Shown piece by piece: positions 10,961 through 21,390 of a DNA stretch of 64,000 bases (within the stretch, counting starts at the first letter, position 1; the number at the start of each line of letters is the position of its first letter). The stretch covers positions 248,001 to 312,000 of the forward strand of contig JAACJM010000083.1 of the NCBI GenBank assembly GCA_013368315.1, given 5' to 3'. Origin of the DNA: Tetrapyrgos nigripes (Eukaryota > Basidiomycota > Agaricomycetes > Agaricales > Campanellaceae). Made by a program: the position numbers and the translations under genes. The notes under the pieces are model-generated. The model searched no databases, was not told where the DNA came from, and saw only the letters and a program-made list of their open reading frames with translations.

Positions 10961-11805
10961 TGTTACGAGTCGAGCAAGGAGTGGATAAAACCATGCAGCA
11001 TAACCGAATTGGAAATCCCGACAAGCACCACAATGGAAGGACATGCGAAATAAGACCAAAGAATGACATTAGTAGTGTGGATGGGGAAACAAATACCATA
11101 AATAGGTATTGAGAGACGACTGGAAGAAGTTGATGGGATATCCATTGAGTACTGTGAGGATAACAAACCGAAATAGGAAGGTAGGGTGTAAGGAGTCATT
11201 GCAGCATCATAAAGAGTCATCAAGGACCTGAATAACAACGGGAGCTGGATATAAGGATATGACTCAGAAGGATGAGTCATGGGGAGTCAACAACGGGTCC
11301 TAGAGGGATGAGGGGAAGGAGAAAGAATCATTTGGAGTCATAGATACCCCCTATTTAGTTTTTTATGTATAAAAGGGCTGGAGAATCAAGCATTCCCCAG
11401 TCCACTATTTTGTAACTTTAAGTACTTCAGAATACATCTGTTTTATCTATATACATCTATCTACAGCTGCTGTTTAAGTATACAAACTGCAAATACCTCG
11501 TAAGTAACCTTTTTGCCTGCCATCAAAGCTCATTGACTGCAATTTACGTCGATCAACAAATCCGAGCCAATCATATTACGCCAATCAATCAGACTTACGC
11601 ACTCTAAGTCCTCCAATCAAATGTCCTTAAATCCGAACACGCCATTTGAATATTGAGCTCATCAACTCAATCAAACCCCTATTCACGCTCTACACATTTC
11701 CATTGAAGCTGCATATCAGTTCAACATTCTAAGGACATAAGTACTTCGTATTACTTTGTATTCAATACTTCAATAAGTACTGCAAATTTAATATGCATCC
11801 TAACA
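10961..11805 (+). repeat. 5' LTR of element C
   Basis: An 845-bp LTR starting TGTTACGAGTC and ending GCATCCTAACA. A TATAAAAG-like box at about 11369-11376 (TGTATAAAAGGGCTGG) is a plausible core promoter. The region just downstream (TAATAGCGGACTC, 11806 onward) occupies the primer-binding-site position. The 3' copy is split by element B. Confidence 0.9.
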
Positions 11806-11835
11806 TAATAGCGGACTCTACACCGACTACCAGCA

Positions 11836-12582
11836 ATGGCAACGTGCACTCAAACTGAAGCTGAAACCACCAAACAAATCAATTCACCACCCAACCAACC
11901 TCCCAATACCCCTTTCCATACCCATATACCTGGAGGAGGATGGACCAATACCCCAACCCGTGAACCACACCAACCATACCAGGCCTGGAGTACCTCAGGA
12001 AGAACTTTAGGAGTAACTCCTACGTCACTCAGAGTTACTAGAGTATGTACGGCAATGGCCGTACACACTGATAGCAGAGGAGATCTAACAAGTCAATACC
12101 CAACGAGTGAACCGGTATTCCCAACTATAGAAAGAGGTAGAAGGGTCCACCGTGTTCAGCCACCACCTGAACTGCACATTAATCCTGTTGACCGTCATAT
12201 AGCTCTACAAAACCATCCAGAGGTCGAACAAATGACTCTCGATGCTCAAATTAGAGCTGCGAGACAAGGATCAGGATCGACAACGTCAAGCCTGAGAGCC
12301 CCAGTACGTATTCCACCAACTATCCAGGAGGAAATTCGACAAACAGAGGATGGGGAACAAATTGGAGATCGATCATTCTACCAGGAACCTTTGCCAGAGG
12401 AGAGAGAGGTACAGGGTATTCACCAGATAGTCCCCCCTGAGTTGGTGGCTAATGGAAATCCTCCTTTTGAAGATCTAGAGGAGGAAGTACCATTAGAAAA
12501 TCTAATGCAGGACCAAGAGGAGGTAGAAATCACTGAAGAGAACAGGGGAGACGATTTGCGATCCTCAGGAGGTCAGGGTTTG
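11836..12582 (+). CDS. Element C ORF1, N-terminal part (unknown protein)
   Basis: This ORF starts with ATG 31 bp after the 5' LTR. It encodes a hydrophilic, Pro/Thr/Gln-rich N-terminal region followed by an acidic stretch near its end. It is cut by the copia-type element at 12583. Joining 12582 to 14076 (one copy of the GTTTG duplication) keeps the frame, giving one protein of about 665 residues. It is not a Gag: it lacks a zinc knuckle, and gag follows separately at 15.7 kb. I do not recognise the family. Confidence 0.65.
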
Positions 12583-12756
12583 TGTTAGAAGGCCGTTGTT
12601 GGATAGAAAAGTCTGAAATCTATTCTGGGTAAAAGTACAGTATATATACTAAATGTAAATCAAATAGAGAGAGGTAAAGCGGAAAAAGATAGAGGTAAAG
12701 CGGATGTCGACAGGTATCTGGATGTCCGAGGACGCACATGTACATCGTTCTCAACA
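12583..12756 (-). repeat. 3' LTR of the gag-only element
   Basis: This 174-bp repeat differs from the copy at 13897-14070 at six positions by eye, all transitions and five of them at CpG. Confidence 0.9.
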
Positions 12757-12841
12757 CTCCCCCACGGACGAGGACAACAGAGGCAGAAGTGAAAGGAAAA
12801 AAAAAAAAAACTCCCCCATATAAAACAGCATGGCATGACCA

Positions 12842-13678
12842 TCACAAAGCATAAGTCACCATTGCAGTATTCGCAGCAGCACCAGTATCCTCCTTCCCAC
12901 AATTCTTGAAGTACCAGTCAGGGAACTGACCTTCCTTCCCTCCACCCTCATGAAAACAGTTGTCAATAGTGTGTCCCACTCATCCACATTTCGGATTGGT
13001 GCAGATCGGCCTTGCCCCCATTGTCGTAGCCAGAGCCTGAGCCTGATCACCAGGGATGATAGCTCCCCCATTCAACTGAGTCTGCTCCTCTTTGAAATCC
13101 TTCGCAGCCTGAATCAACTGAAGTTCCACATCATCCACCTTCAACGACTCCTTCAAGGACTCAAGCGATGCAATAATCGGACGGAATTTGGAAAACCCAG
13201 CACACGCACTGAGCATCGTTGCAATAATCTGGTTGTCGGAAGGTCGGTCGTCATGAACACGTTCCAATTCATCGGCAATCGCACGGATCTTCCCAGTCAC
13301 AGTTGACATCTGAACATCCCATCCAGTAAACCTGACAGCAGCAAAACGCTGCCAAGCTCGTACACCCCCACCAACCCCTGAGTCACTAAAAACAGCATGA
13401 AGATGATGCCATAGGCCTGCTGGATCCTCCTGGTACTCGTTTGCATGACCAAGCACAGAATCGTCAAGTCGAGCAAAGATAAAGTCGGTAGCAGCATTCC
13501 AACGGCCATTCCAAGCCTTCCACAGCTTGCCATTCCTCCCAGTTGTCGGCTCCACATCCACTCCAGCCAATAAGTCCAAGAAACCCTTCCCACGTGCAGC
13601 AACAGTAGTGCACAAAACCCAGACCGCGAAGTTATCCTCCCCCAAAAGCTTGTAGTATTTTTGATCGTCTTTAGACAT
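12842..13678 (-). pseudogene. Copia-type Gag of the gag-only element, one in-frame stop
   Basis: The ATG is at 13676-13678. The protein begins with the LLGEDNFAVW motif typical of copia Gag, runs through the helical UBN2-type region, and ends in a zinc knuckle of pattern C-x4-C-x4-H-x4-C followed by the GGGKEGQFPDW motif usual in basidiomycete copia Gag. A TGA at 12980-12982 falls inside the knuckle, between Gly and Val-Gly-His. The frame then stays open to a TGA at 12842-12844. A CGA (Arg) to TGA change would explain the internal stop. The longest uninterrupted part is 232 codons. Confidence 0.8.
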
Positions 13679-13896
13679 AGCCCCAGGTCACAATTAGTCG
13701 GTCGGTCAATCAAACAGTCGGTCGGACGGTCGGTCAGTGGCCAGTCGGTCAGTTGATGGTCGGTCAACGGTATATAGTAATGAGGCCGGAAGTAGCAGAA
13801 ATAGGGTAAATGAGGTAATATCGGAGTTAAGGAGGAGCAAAGTACAGGCACAATAGACGAGAAGTGATTTAGAGCGCAAGCAAAAGGCCCATAACC

Positions 13897-14070
13897 TGTT
13901 AGAAGGCCGTTGTTGGGTAGAAAAGTCTGAAATCTATTCTGGGTAAAAGTACAGTATATATACTAAATGTAAATCAAATAGAGAGAGGTAAAGTGGAAAA
14001 AGATAGAGGTAAAGCGGATGTTGACAGGTATCTGGATGTCCAAGGACGCACGTGTACATTGTTCTCAACA
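13897..14070 (-). repeat. 5' LTR of the gag-only element
   Basis: This is the partner of 12583-12756. The element is transcribed leftward from this copy, and the primer-binding-like GGTTATGGGCC lies just inside it. Confidence 0.9.
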
Positions 14071-14075
14071 GTTTG

Positions 14076-15323
14076 GATGATGAAACCACAAATGCCAACA
14101 CGTCTCGAAGATCGTTGGTACACACCCTACCATTGGCAGTTGCTTTTCCCACTCGAGTAGTGGAGGAAACTACAAGTAATGTGGCTGGACCCTCCCCACA
14201 AGCAGTACCAATCAGTATGCCTGTAACTCAGGCACCACAACCTCCTTACGCTGCAACGCTGCAACAAATCGACACAAGACCATATTCACAACAATACAAG
14301 TCTGTCATGGGCAGTGCCCTGTCAAATCGTCACCCTCAAGGACAAGATCAACAACCTATAAAAACTCTGTTCGTAAGTATAAACCCTAGTCCATGGAGTC
14401 AAGGATCAGCCACAACTGTGGTGGAGGGACAATTACAACAAATTCCAATACCAGTTGGATCATCCCCCAGTAATTTTAATATTACGCCACCACAATTTCG
14501 TCAAGCAGTAGAGATAATTGAAGATCTAGCTGTAAGGTGTAGGAGATTTGCAAGGGATATAGGGGCAGTAGGAACTACAGGATGGGGAAACGACAAGGCT
14601 ATTCAATACATTCGGAATTTAGTAGCCTCTGAAGGATCTCGACTGGGCTACATACAGGTATTATTACAACACCCTGAATTTTCAGAGTGGCTGGAACAAT
14701 TATTCAGGGAAGTAACAGATCCACTGATTATGGATATAATCTCTTACAACCCAAGGGTGACTATGATGAATGAGAATAGACCCTTTACACCAGCTGAAGA
14801 ACGGGAAATACAGATCAGATCTTCCCGAAATCCATCCCCTATAAATATTTCTGACCTAGCCTCGAACAATACGAATGATGCAGTAATTGAGGGAGCTCAG
14901 CGGTACACTGAGCCAACAGGGGGACAGGTAAGTGAAGAGAGAATGCTACGAGAACTTCGAAATGTTCTCGTAGACACCAGACCATCCAGAAGCGCCTCAA
15001 GAGCAAATACTCGGACTCCAGTGCTTACCAGTCATTGGGAACATACTCGACCGATAAACCCTGTATTAAGAAGTACTACCACCAGTCAAGTTACAGGTTC
15101 AATTCAGCCACAGATACACCCTGTTGCAAATATACCCCAATACGTACCTCCAGCTCAACGACGTCAACAATCAACTCGCATGACAACTAATCAATTGGTA
15201 AAAAATAATACTTCCAATCAGTTAACAGCTCCAACGGTTCATATAAACAACGAAGTGGAACACCTACAGGCATATGAATTCACGCCCATAAATAACCAAC
15301 GCCTACAACCAGGAGAAATCTGA
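14076..15323 (+). CDS. Element C ORF1, C-terminal part (unknown protein)
   Basis: This is the continuation of the ORF begun at 11836, in the same phase once the copia-type insertion is removed. A helical central part of about 80 residues (roughly 14480-14760, with PPQFRQAVEIIEDL and HPEFSEWLEQLF) stands between disordered Ser/Thr/Gln-rich segments. No zinc finger, protease or polymerase motif is visible. It lies between LTR and gag, where most Ty3 elements have nothing. The ATG at 14052 lies inside the inserted LTR and is accidental. Family unknown; a structural or nucleic-acid-binding accessory role is only a guess. Confidence 0.6.
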   Translation, partial: DDETTNANTSRRSLVHTLPLAVAFPTRVVEETTSNVAGPSPQAVPISMPVTQAPQPPYAATLQQIDTRPYSQQYKSVMGSALSNRHPQGQDQQPIKTLFVSINPSPWSQGSATTVVEGQLQQIPIPVGSSPSNFNITPPQFRQAVEIIEDLAVRCRRFARDIGAVGTTGWGNDKAIQYIRNLVASEGSRLGYIQVLLQHPEFSEWLEQLFREVTDPLIMDIISYNPRVTMMNENRPFTPAEEREIQIRSSRNPSPINISDLASNNTNDAVIEGAQRYTEPTGGQVSEERMLRELRNVLVDTRPSRSASRANTRTPVLTSHWEHTRPINPVLRSTTTSQVTGSIQPQIHPVANIPQYVPPAQRRQQSTRMTTNQLVKNNTSNQLTAPTVHINNEVEHLQAYEFTPINNQRLQPGEI

Positions 15324-15595
15324 AATGCAGGATACAGATATACCCCTGGTGTCACTCAAAACCAATGAACCACCCGAACGTTTAGCGAGGTATGGAGAAG
15401 GAACCGACAGGGAAGGGGAGAAGGACAGAGAGCATATGTGGAAACTGTAATTGATGAAGAGGAGGCTGAAGAACAATCTCCAGTGAACAATGACAGTACA
15501 AATGGACCTAACAGAGAGGGTGAATCTATATTTACTGCCAGAAACCTTCCTAAAGACACCTCCAAGCACACCAAGGATTCCAGCCAAAGATAAAG

Positions 15596-15637
15596 GTAAG
15601 CAACCTATCAGAAATGCTAACACATCTTTTTTCACAG
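15596..15637 (+). other. Possible 42-bp intron in the element C leader RNA
   Basis: GTAAGC at 15596, a branch-like GCTAAC at about 15616, and TTTTTTCACAG ending at 15637 form a nearly ideal short fungal intron between ORF1 and gag. If used, it would yield a spliced RNA distinct from the genomic one. No transcript evidence is available. Confidence 0.35.
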
Positions 15638-15765
15638 ATCAATGAGATCCTCTACCACACCAAACCTCAGTACATAGGGATCAAGCATCAAGAGCTTCCA
15701 CTGAAAAAATATCAGTGGCAGGACCAGACATAAGCTCAAGAACTTTAAAAAGACAACCAGCATTC

Positions 15766-17160
15766 ATGGATATCACTATTGTCAACAACACCCAGAGAGA
15801 CCCTTCACCATCTGAAGTACATACACCTATAGTAACAGGAAATGGAGGAAGACCACCAACTCCTCCTGAAACACCTGTTATGGAAGCTTCAGCCCCTTCA
15901 CCTACACCACCCAGCTCAGAGAGAACTTTTATAACTGCACCAGAAGGAGATCCCTCAGACCCAGAAGATCCTGAAGAACCAAGAGGAAGGAGAGGGCTAA
16001 GAGGTCATAGGGGTCATAGAGGACCACCTGGACCACCTGGCCCTGATGGTAATAGGGGTCCCCCAGGAGAACAAGGAAATGGAGGAAATGGGGGAAATGC
16101 TGAAGAAAGGGTTAGAAGGGAAGCTTTAGCTAGGGAAGCGAAATTGGAGATCAGGAAACCAGATCCATTTGATGGTAGCGATAGGAGCTTATGGAGACCA
16201 TTTATTAGTGACTGTGTAAGGATGTTCACTGCAAAACCCACTTTATATGAGACAGAAAATTCTAAAGTCACATTTGCATCATCTTACCTCACTGGAGCAG
16301 CAGCAAGATATTATCAAAATCTCATTGAAAGAGAAATGATGGAAGGAGTATACTTGGTTGCCTTGCATAATTGGCAAGCCTTTATAGGAACCTTTGCTAG
16401 ACTATTTGGAGTTCATGATGAGCAACTTCATTCTCAAGCAGCACTAGATAAGGTATTACAAAAAGCAGATGAAGCTTTTGCTGATTTTCTAGTAAGATTT
16501 GAAGATGCTTCATTATTGACACAATATAATGAACCAGCTTTGAGATGGCAATTACTACTGCAAATAAGAAAAGATTTAAGAAATCGTCTCACTCTAGTGG
16601 GAAGAATTCCTCGAAGCTTCAATGGTGTAGTCGATCGACTTCTTGACTTGGATGCTGCGAGAGAGGCATTCAACGAAGTTGGTTTAGCAACAAATAATTA
16701 TGCAAACCCCATCTACGTACCAAATGCAGCGCCAGTGAACCGGAACTGTAATAATCCCCAAAATGCCAATGCAGGACCAGGACCAACAACTCAAGCAAAT
16801 CACAATCGACCCCGCAACAACCAAAACCAAAATCCAGTAGTGGGTCGAGCTGCACAACCCCAAGTATTCAGGAATTGTCCCTTTGTGCAACTCACTCGAG
16901 AAGAATGGGACAGAAGGATGGCAAATGGGCTGTGCATTCGATGTGGGCAATCAGGACACTTTGGAAGGGATTGTCCACCTGAAAATGACCCTGTTCATGT
17001 AGAACAAGTAGTAGAAAGAGCAGGGGTAATCATTGAGGATGAGGAAGTAGAAACTTAGTATGGATATGATGAAGATGGAAATATTTATGAATTGGACCAA
17101 GAATTAGAGGAACAGGGAAACAAGGAGGGGGCTCAGGACGAATTACCAGGAATGGACTGA
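15766..17160 (+). pseudogene. Element C Gag with collagen-like segment
   Basis: The first ATG is at 15766 (the frame is open from about 15650). After a Pro-rich N-terminus comes a Gly-X-Y stretch (RGLRGHRGHRGPPGPPGPDG and on, 15980-16110), then a retrotransposon gag/capsid domain (16140-16680: PDPFDGSDRSLWRPFI, LTGAAARYYQN) and a CCHC knuckle (CIRCGQSGHFGRDC, about 16930-16975). TAG at 17056-17058 interrupts the frame, which otherwise continues 34 codons to TGA at 17158-17160; a CAG to TAG change is likely. Pol overlaps the end in the -1 frame. Confidence 0.8.
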
Positions 17161-17192
17161 GCCCAAACATACCCCCTAGTTTAAGAGCAGCA

Positions 17193-19358
17193 GTGGTGTT
17201 AGAAGATAAAGATATGGGACCTTCAGTATCTATCACCTCACGATCAGATCAAGCTTTTATTATCCAAACAAAATTATTCAATAAGGAAAGCAAATATTTA
17301 TCTGCTTTAATAGATTCAGGAGCCTCCAGATCCTTCCTTGACTACAGCCAAGCAAGCAAATACCCAGACAGATTGCAAGAACTGCCAAAACCATTACCAT
17401 TAACCCTATTTGATGGAGAGAGCACTTCAGCAGGAGTAATCACTCATTCCATCCCAGTTGAACTTTATTATGAGGATGGAACAATGCACAATGAGGAAAT
17501 GCTGGTCACCAAGCTACATCCAGCTGCACAGATTGTCTTGGGATTTCAATGGTTAAGGAGGATCAACCCACAAATAGATTGGAAGGACTTATCATTTGCA
17601 TTTGAAGAAGGGGAAAGGTTACAGGCTGCTTTATTGGAAAATTATGAACTTCAATCTGCAAAAAGAAGTATAGTAACTATTGAGGAAGAATTGGAGATGG
17701 AAGACAAATTACCCTCACTAAATTTGGATGATCCAATACTTCTGCATGAGTCCAACAGAAAAACGGGGAACAATACCTGCCAAAAAAAGGAAGAAGGAGA
17801 CCTGAAAGAAGGGAATGAAGGCTCAGCAGATGTTAAATCAACAGGACAAAAAACACAGGAAAACTTAACAAACAAAAAACAGGCCCCAAAAATTAGTCTC
17901 ATAGGTGCAGCACCATTTGCAGCATTGGTTAATCAGGGATGCGAAGCTTATACCCTGTACATTACACCAACAAAAGACTGGGATCAACAAGAAGAGGTGG
18001 AGGGTAGAATTGCACAAGCCAGTATAGGAGAAAAGAAGGAAGAATTGGAAGGAAACACTGAGGATAATGAGATCAAAAGAATTATTCCAGAACCATACCA
18101 TCCATGGATAAAGGTATTCTCCTCAGGAGAGGCATTACGAATGCCACCACACAGACCTTATGATGTTACCATCGACACAGGAGACAATGACTTGCCACCA
18201 CCTGGTAAACTCTACAACATGTCAGAAACAGAGCTGAAATCATTGAAGGATTATCTTGATGAAATGCTAGAGAAAGGATTCATCAGGGCCTCTAAATCAC
18301 CCATAGGAGCCCCTGTGTTGTTTGCTAAGAAGAAAGATGGCAGCTTACGTATGTGTGTAGATTTTAGGGCCTTGAACAAGGTAACTATAAAGAATAAATA
18401 CCCCTTACCTCTGATAGGAGACTTGATGGACCACCTCCGCAAGGCCAAACATTTTACCAAATTGGATCTACGAGTAGGATACAACAATGTGCAGGTGGCT
18501 GAAGGCCACGAGTGGAAAACTGCATTTCAAACAAGATACAGTGCCTTTGAATACCTTGTCATGCCATTTGGACACACCAATGCCCCTTCAGTATTTCAGA
18601 GATTTATGAATGATATTTTCCATGATATGATCGATGTATTTGTCGTCATATACCTTGATGATATACTTATCTTCTCTGAAACTGAAGAGGAACACATCAG
18701 TCATGTTAAACAAGTTCTTGACAGATTAGAAAAACATGACCTACACCTGAAACCATCCAAATGTGATTTTCATGTTGATTCTGTGGAGTATCTTGGGATG
18801 ATAGTGTCCAAAGAGGGAATATCAATGGACCCCACCAAAGTGGAAGTTATATGGAAATGGAAAGAACCAAGAAACTTAAAGGAACTTCAAAGTTTTCTCG
18901 GCTTTGCAAATTTCTACCAGCACTTCATCGACAATTATTCCGGAATAGTAAAACCACTTACTGCTTTGACATCGAAAAAAGTCCCCTTTGAATGGACCCC
19001 CCAACAGCAAAAAGTTTTCGAATTGTTGAAAGAAGCTTTCACTCAGGCCCCAATTCTATGCCACTTTGATCCCACACTACCTATCATAGTAGAATCGGAC
19101 GCTTCCGATTATGCTGTAGCCGCCATACTCTCGCAACCCCACCCAGAGACTGGCGAAATTCACCCAGTTGCTTTTCATGCCCGATCAATGGGACTGGCAG
19201 AAGTGAATTATGACATCTTTGACAAGGAATTACTAGCTATCGTAGACTCCTTCAGTCAATGGAGAGCATATCTGGAAGGCTCGAAATATACTGTTCAAGT
19301 ATATTCGGACCATAACAATTTGCAATTTTTTACTACTATCAAGAAGTTGAGTCGATGA
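17193..19358 (+). pseudogene. Element C Pol: protease, RT, RNase H
   Basis: The listed start is a GTG; the frame is open upstream to overlap gag and has no ATG of its own, as expected for a Gag-Pol frameshift product. Protease: ALIDSGASRSFLD. RT: GAPVLFAKKKDGSLRMCVDF, KLDLRVGYNNVQV, and the catalytic box VIYLDDILIF (about 18650). RNase H: VESDASDYAVAAIL and the YSDHNNL block. TGA at 19356-19358 comes directly after KLSR; element B has a second CGA there, so a CGA to TGA change is likely. Reading continues in the same phase after it (next entry). Confidence 0.88.
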
Positions 19359-19796
19359 CAGGCCCAATGGTCTGAATTTCTGTCTGGATTCGATTATACC
19401 ATCAACTACCAACCCAGACACTTGGGTGGAAAGCCAGATGCATTGACACGAAGATCAGATGTATACCCAAAGAAATCTGAAATGGAACAACGGAATAAAA
19501 ATAATGAAAGGATCCTCATACCCCCAGAACGTTTATGTACTGGATTGATAGTAAATGAAGAACTTACACTCCAAAAAATTAGAAACACCACAGATAAATA
19601 CCTACAGAAGGGAGAAGAATTAGCTAGATCCAATGACCCAGGACCCTTCAAGTTCGAGGATGGAATACTATTGCGAGAAGGATTGATATATGTACCAGAG
19701 GGACACCAATTGAGGAATTCAGTCATACAGGAACACCACGATCATAAGCTGAGGGGACATCCAGGAATAAGAAAGACTACTTCCTCCGAAAATTAA
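19359..19796 (+). pseudogene. Element C Pol remnant: start of integrase, core deleted
   Basis: After the stop the frame runs on through the RNase H/integrase connection and into the integrase zinc-binding region (HHDHKLRGHPGIRKT). It then ends abruptly in TAA at 19794-19796. The catalytic core, the Cys-Cys half of the zinc module and any chromodomain are missing. Only about 84 bp separate this from the polypurine tract (AAACGGGGGAGTAC) and the 3' LTR. An internal deletion removed the integrase, so C cannot integrate without help. Confidence 0.8.
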
Positions 19797-19880
19797 AAGT
19801 CCAGAAGCAAGAAGCAAGTCTAGAACTGATCTAACCATGCGTGATGCCTTCGAGGGCTCAGGCATCAAACGGGGGAGTAC

Positions 19881-20356
19881 TGTTACGAGTCGAGCAAGGA
19901 GTGGACGAAAACCATGCAGCATAACTGAATTGGAAATCCCGACAAGCACCACAATGGAAGGACATGCGAAATAAGACCAAAGAATGACATTAGTAGTGTG
20001 GATGGGGAAACAAATACCATAAATAGGTATTGAGAGACGACTGGAAGAAGTTGATGGGATATCCATTGAGTACTGTGAGGATAACAAACCGAAATAGGAA
20101 GGTAGGGTGTAAGGAGTCATTGCAGCATCATAAAGAGTCATCAAGGACCTGAATAACAACGGGAGCTGGATATAAGGATATGACTCAGAAGGATGAGTCA
20201 TGGGGAGTCAACAACGGGTCCTAGAGGGATGAGGGGAAGGAGAAAGAATCATTTGGAGTCATAGATACCCCCTATTTAGTTTTTTTATGTATAAAAGGGC
20301 TGGAGAATCAAGCATTCCCCAGTCCACTATTTTGTAACTTTAAGTACTTCGGAATA
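19881..20356 (+). repeat. 3' LTR of element C, first part
   Basis: Matches the 5' LTR from its first base up to GGAATA, where element B is inserted. The last five bases (GAATA, 20352-20356) are the target-site duplication of B. The second part is at 28115-28490. Confidence 0.92.
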
Positions 20357-20833
20357 TGTCAAGATCGTTGTCACTTAGCAAAACCACCCAAGTCACACAA
20401 TGAACAAGATAGATTCGGCGAGTTACAATAAGAAGAAATAGAGGAAGAATGATAGAGACAAGAAGGGATCGAGTAGCTGACTATGCTCGACACTGCACTA
20501 TACTAGGAGCGGAGTGGAGACGAAGTGAACAGACTAAGGATCCTAGCTACGAGATCTACGATATATATATAGAGAAGAAGTGAATATGTGAGAATGTCCA
20601 TGGAGCCTAGGGATCGGAGGAGATAAGGATGTGAGTCAAGTAGAGAAATATGTACATGAGAATGTCCATGGAGATAAAGGAAACGGAGAAGTGAGTCATA
20701 GATCCAAAAGACGATGATGAGAAGTAATCAGTATTTATGGGTTTATGGAAGGTGATAGAATGGTGAACAGAAGTGAATAGATAGTAAAAGAGGATAGAGA
20801 GAAAATGAAGGAGACGGGAGGCGATTCATGACA
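20357..20833 (-). repeat. 3' LTR of element B
   Basis: TGTCAAGATCG...TTCATGACA on the plus strand. By eye it is identical to 27638-28114. The polypurine tract lies immediately to the right (20834-20850). Confidence 0.93.
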
Positions 20834-20844
20834 CTACCCCCTTT

Positions 20845-21390
20845 TTAGGTCGAGCTTTCACCGGAGCTCAGAAGCCCAGTGGTCCACTGCTTCGTCCACT
20901 GCTCCCTGATTCGCTTGTTCAAGCCACGTATAGTCGGCCAAGTTTCTGGTAAGTCATGGGGAAAGTTGCCCCATCCCGTTAGGGCTGACTCGCGTCCTTC
21001 CCATCCTAATCCTTCCCATGTACCCCATCTGTCGTTGTTGCCATTAGCTGTACCCCACCCGGCGTTGTCGTCGTCATTATCCAGGTGAATGTTCCCTCCC
21101 CATGCGCTCGCATCCCCCCATCCTAGGTTGTTTCGTTCGTTGGGTCGTAGGCTAGACCGGTAGGTAGCGCATCTCGACCGGTGTCCCTCTCCCATCCTGC
21201 ATCGTTTCGACGAGTCCTGTCCTGGCCAGATGCACTGATTACATCCGCTGTGCCTCCCTGTGTGCCCCTCATCTAATCTGCAACGCCGGCCTGAACGTTG
21301 ACCGTATTTGCAGCGCCCGGTGTTGTCCGTCAACGGGTCAATTGTCGTCGTGGTGGTGGTTGAAACTGTGATAGTGATGGGTGTAGTCAT
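20845..21390 (-). CDS. Element B 3' ORF: C/H modules plus WG/GW-rich region
   Basis: A 181-residue ORF with a true ATG (21388-21390), 157 bp downstream of the pol stop and ending next to the polypurine tract, in the position of a retroviral env or accessory gene. Residues 5-17 are Thr-rich. Two modules follow: Cys27-x9-Cys37-x5-His43-x3-His47 and Cys53-x10-Cys64-x5-His70-x3-Cys74, both with Cys-Arg-(Leu/Met)-x-Glu-Gly-His, likely metal-binding. Residues 90-141 hold six WG/GW sites in acidic, Gly/Asn-rich sequence, then a basic helix (about 153-171). There is no signal peptide or membrane segment, so it is not an envelope protein. The WG/GW pattern resembles Argonaute-hook proteins; that role is inferred. 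Family unknown. Confidence 0.7.
   Translation of the reverse strand: MTTPITITVSTTTTTTIDPLTDNTGRCKYGQRSGRRCRLDEGHTGRHSGCNQCIWPGQDSSKRCRMGEGHRSRCATYRSSLRPNERNNLGWGDASAWGGNIHLDNDDDNAGWGTANGNNDRWGTWEGLGWEGRESALTGWGNFPHDLPETWPTIRGLNKRIREQWTKQWTTGLLSSGESST

Larger units (their letters stand above)
12583..14070 (-). mobile_element. Gag-only Ty1/copia-type element (TR-GAG-like)
   Basis: A 1488-bp element with 174-bp LTRs (12583-12756 and 13897-14070) and the duplication GTTTG at 12578-12582 and 14071-14075. On the minus strand the LTR begins TGTTGAGAACG and ends CTTCTAACA. A purine-rich GTGGGGGAG abuts the 3' LTR, and GGTTATGGGCC, a copia-like primer-binding site, follows the 5' LTR. The only coding region is a copia-type gag; there is no protease, integrase, RT or RNase H. 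This organisation matches the TR-GAG class known from plants. Mobilisation by an autonomous copia elsewhere is inferred. Confidence 0.88.

Noticed and set aside
14052..14075. ATG at 14052 as the start of a gene
   Set aside because: It lies inside the LTR of the copia-type insertion; the frame belongs to ORF1 of element C, split at 12583.
20845..21390. Envelope gene for element B because of its position after pol
   Set aside because: No signal peptide, membrane helix or furin-type site; the protein is soluble-looking with C/H modules and WG/GW repeats.
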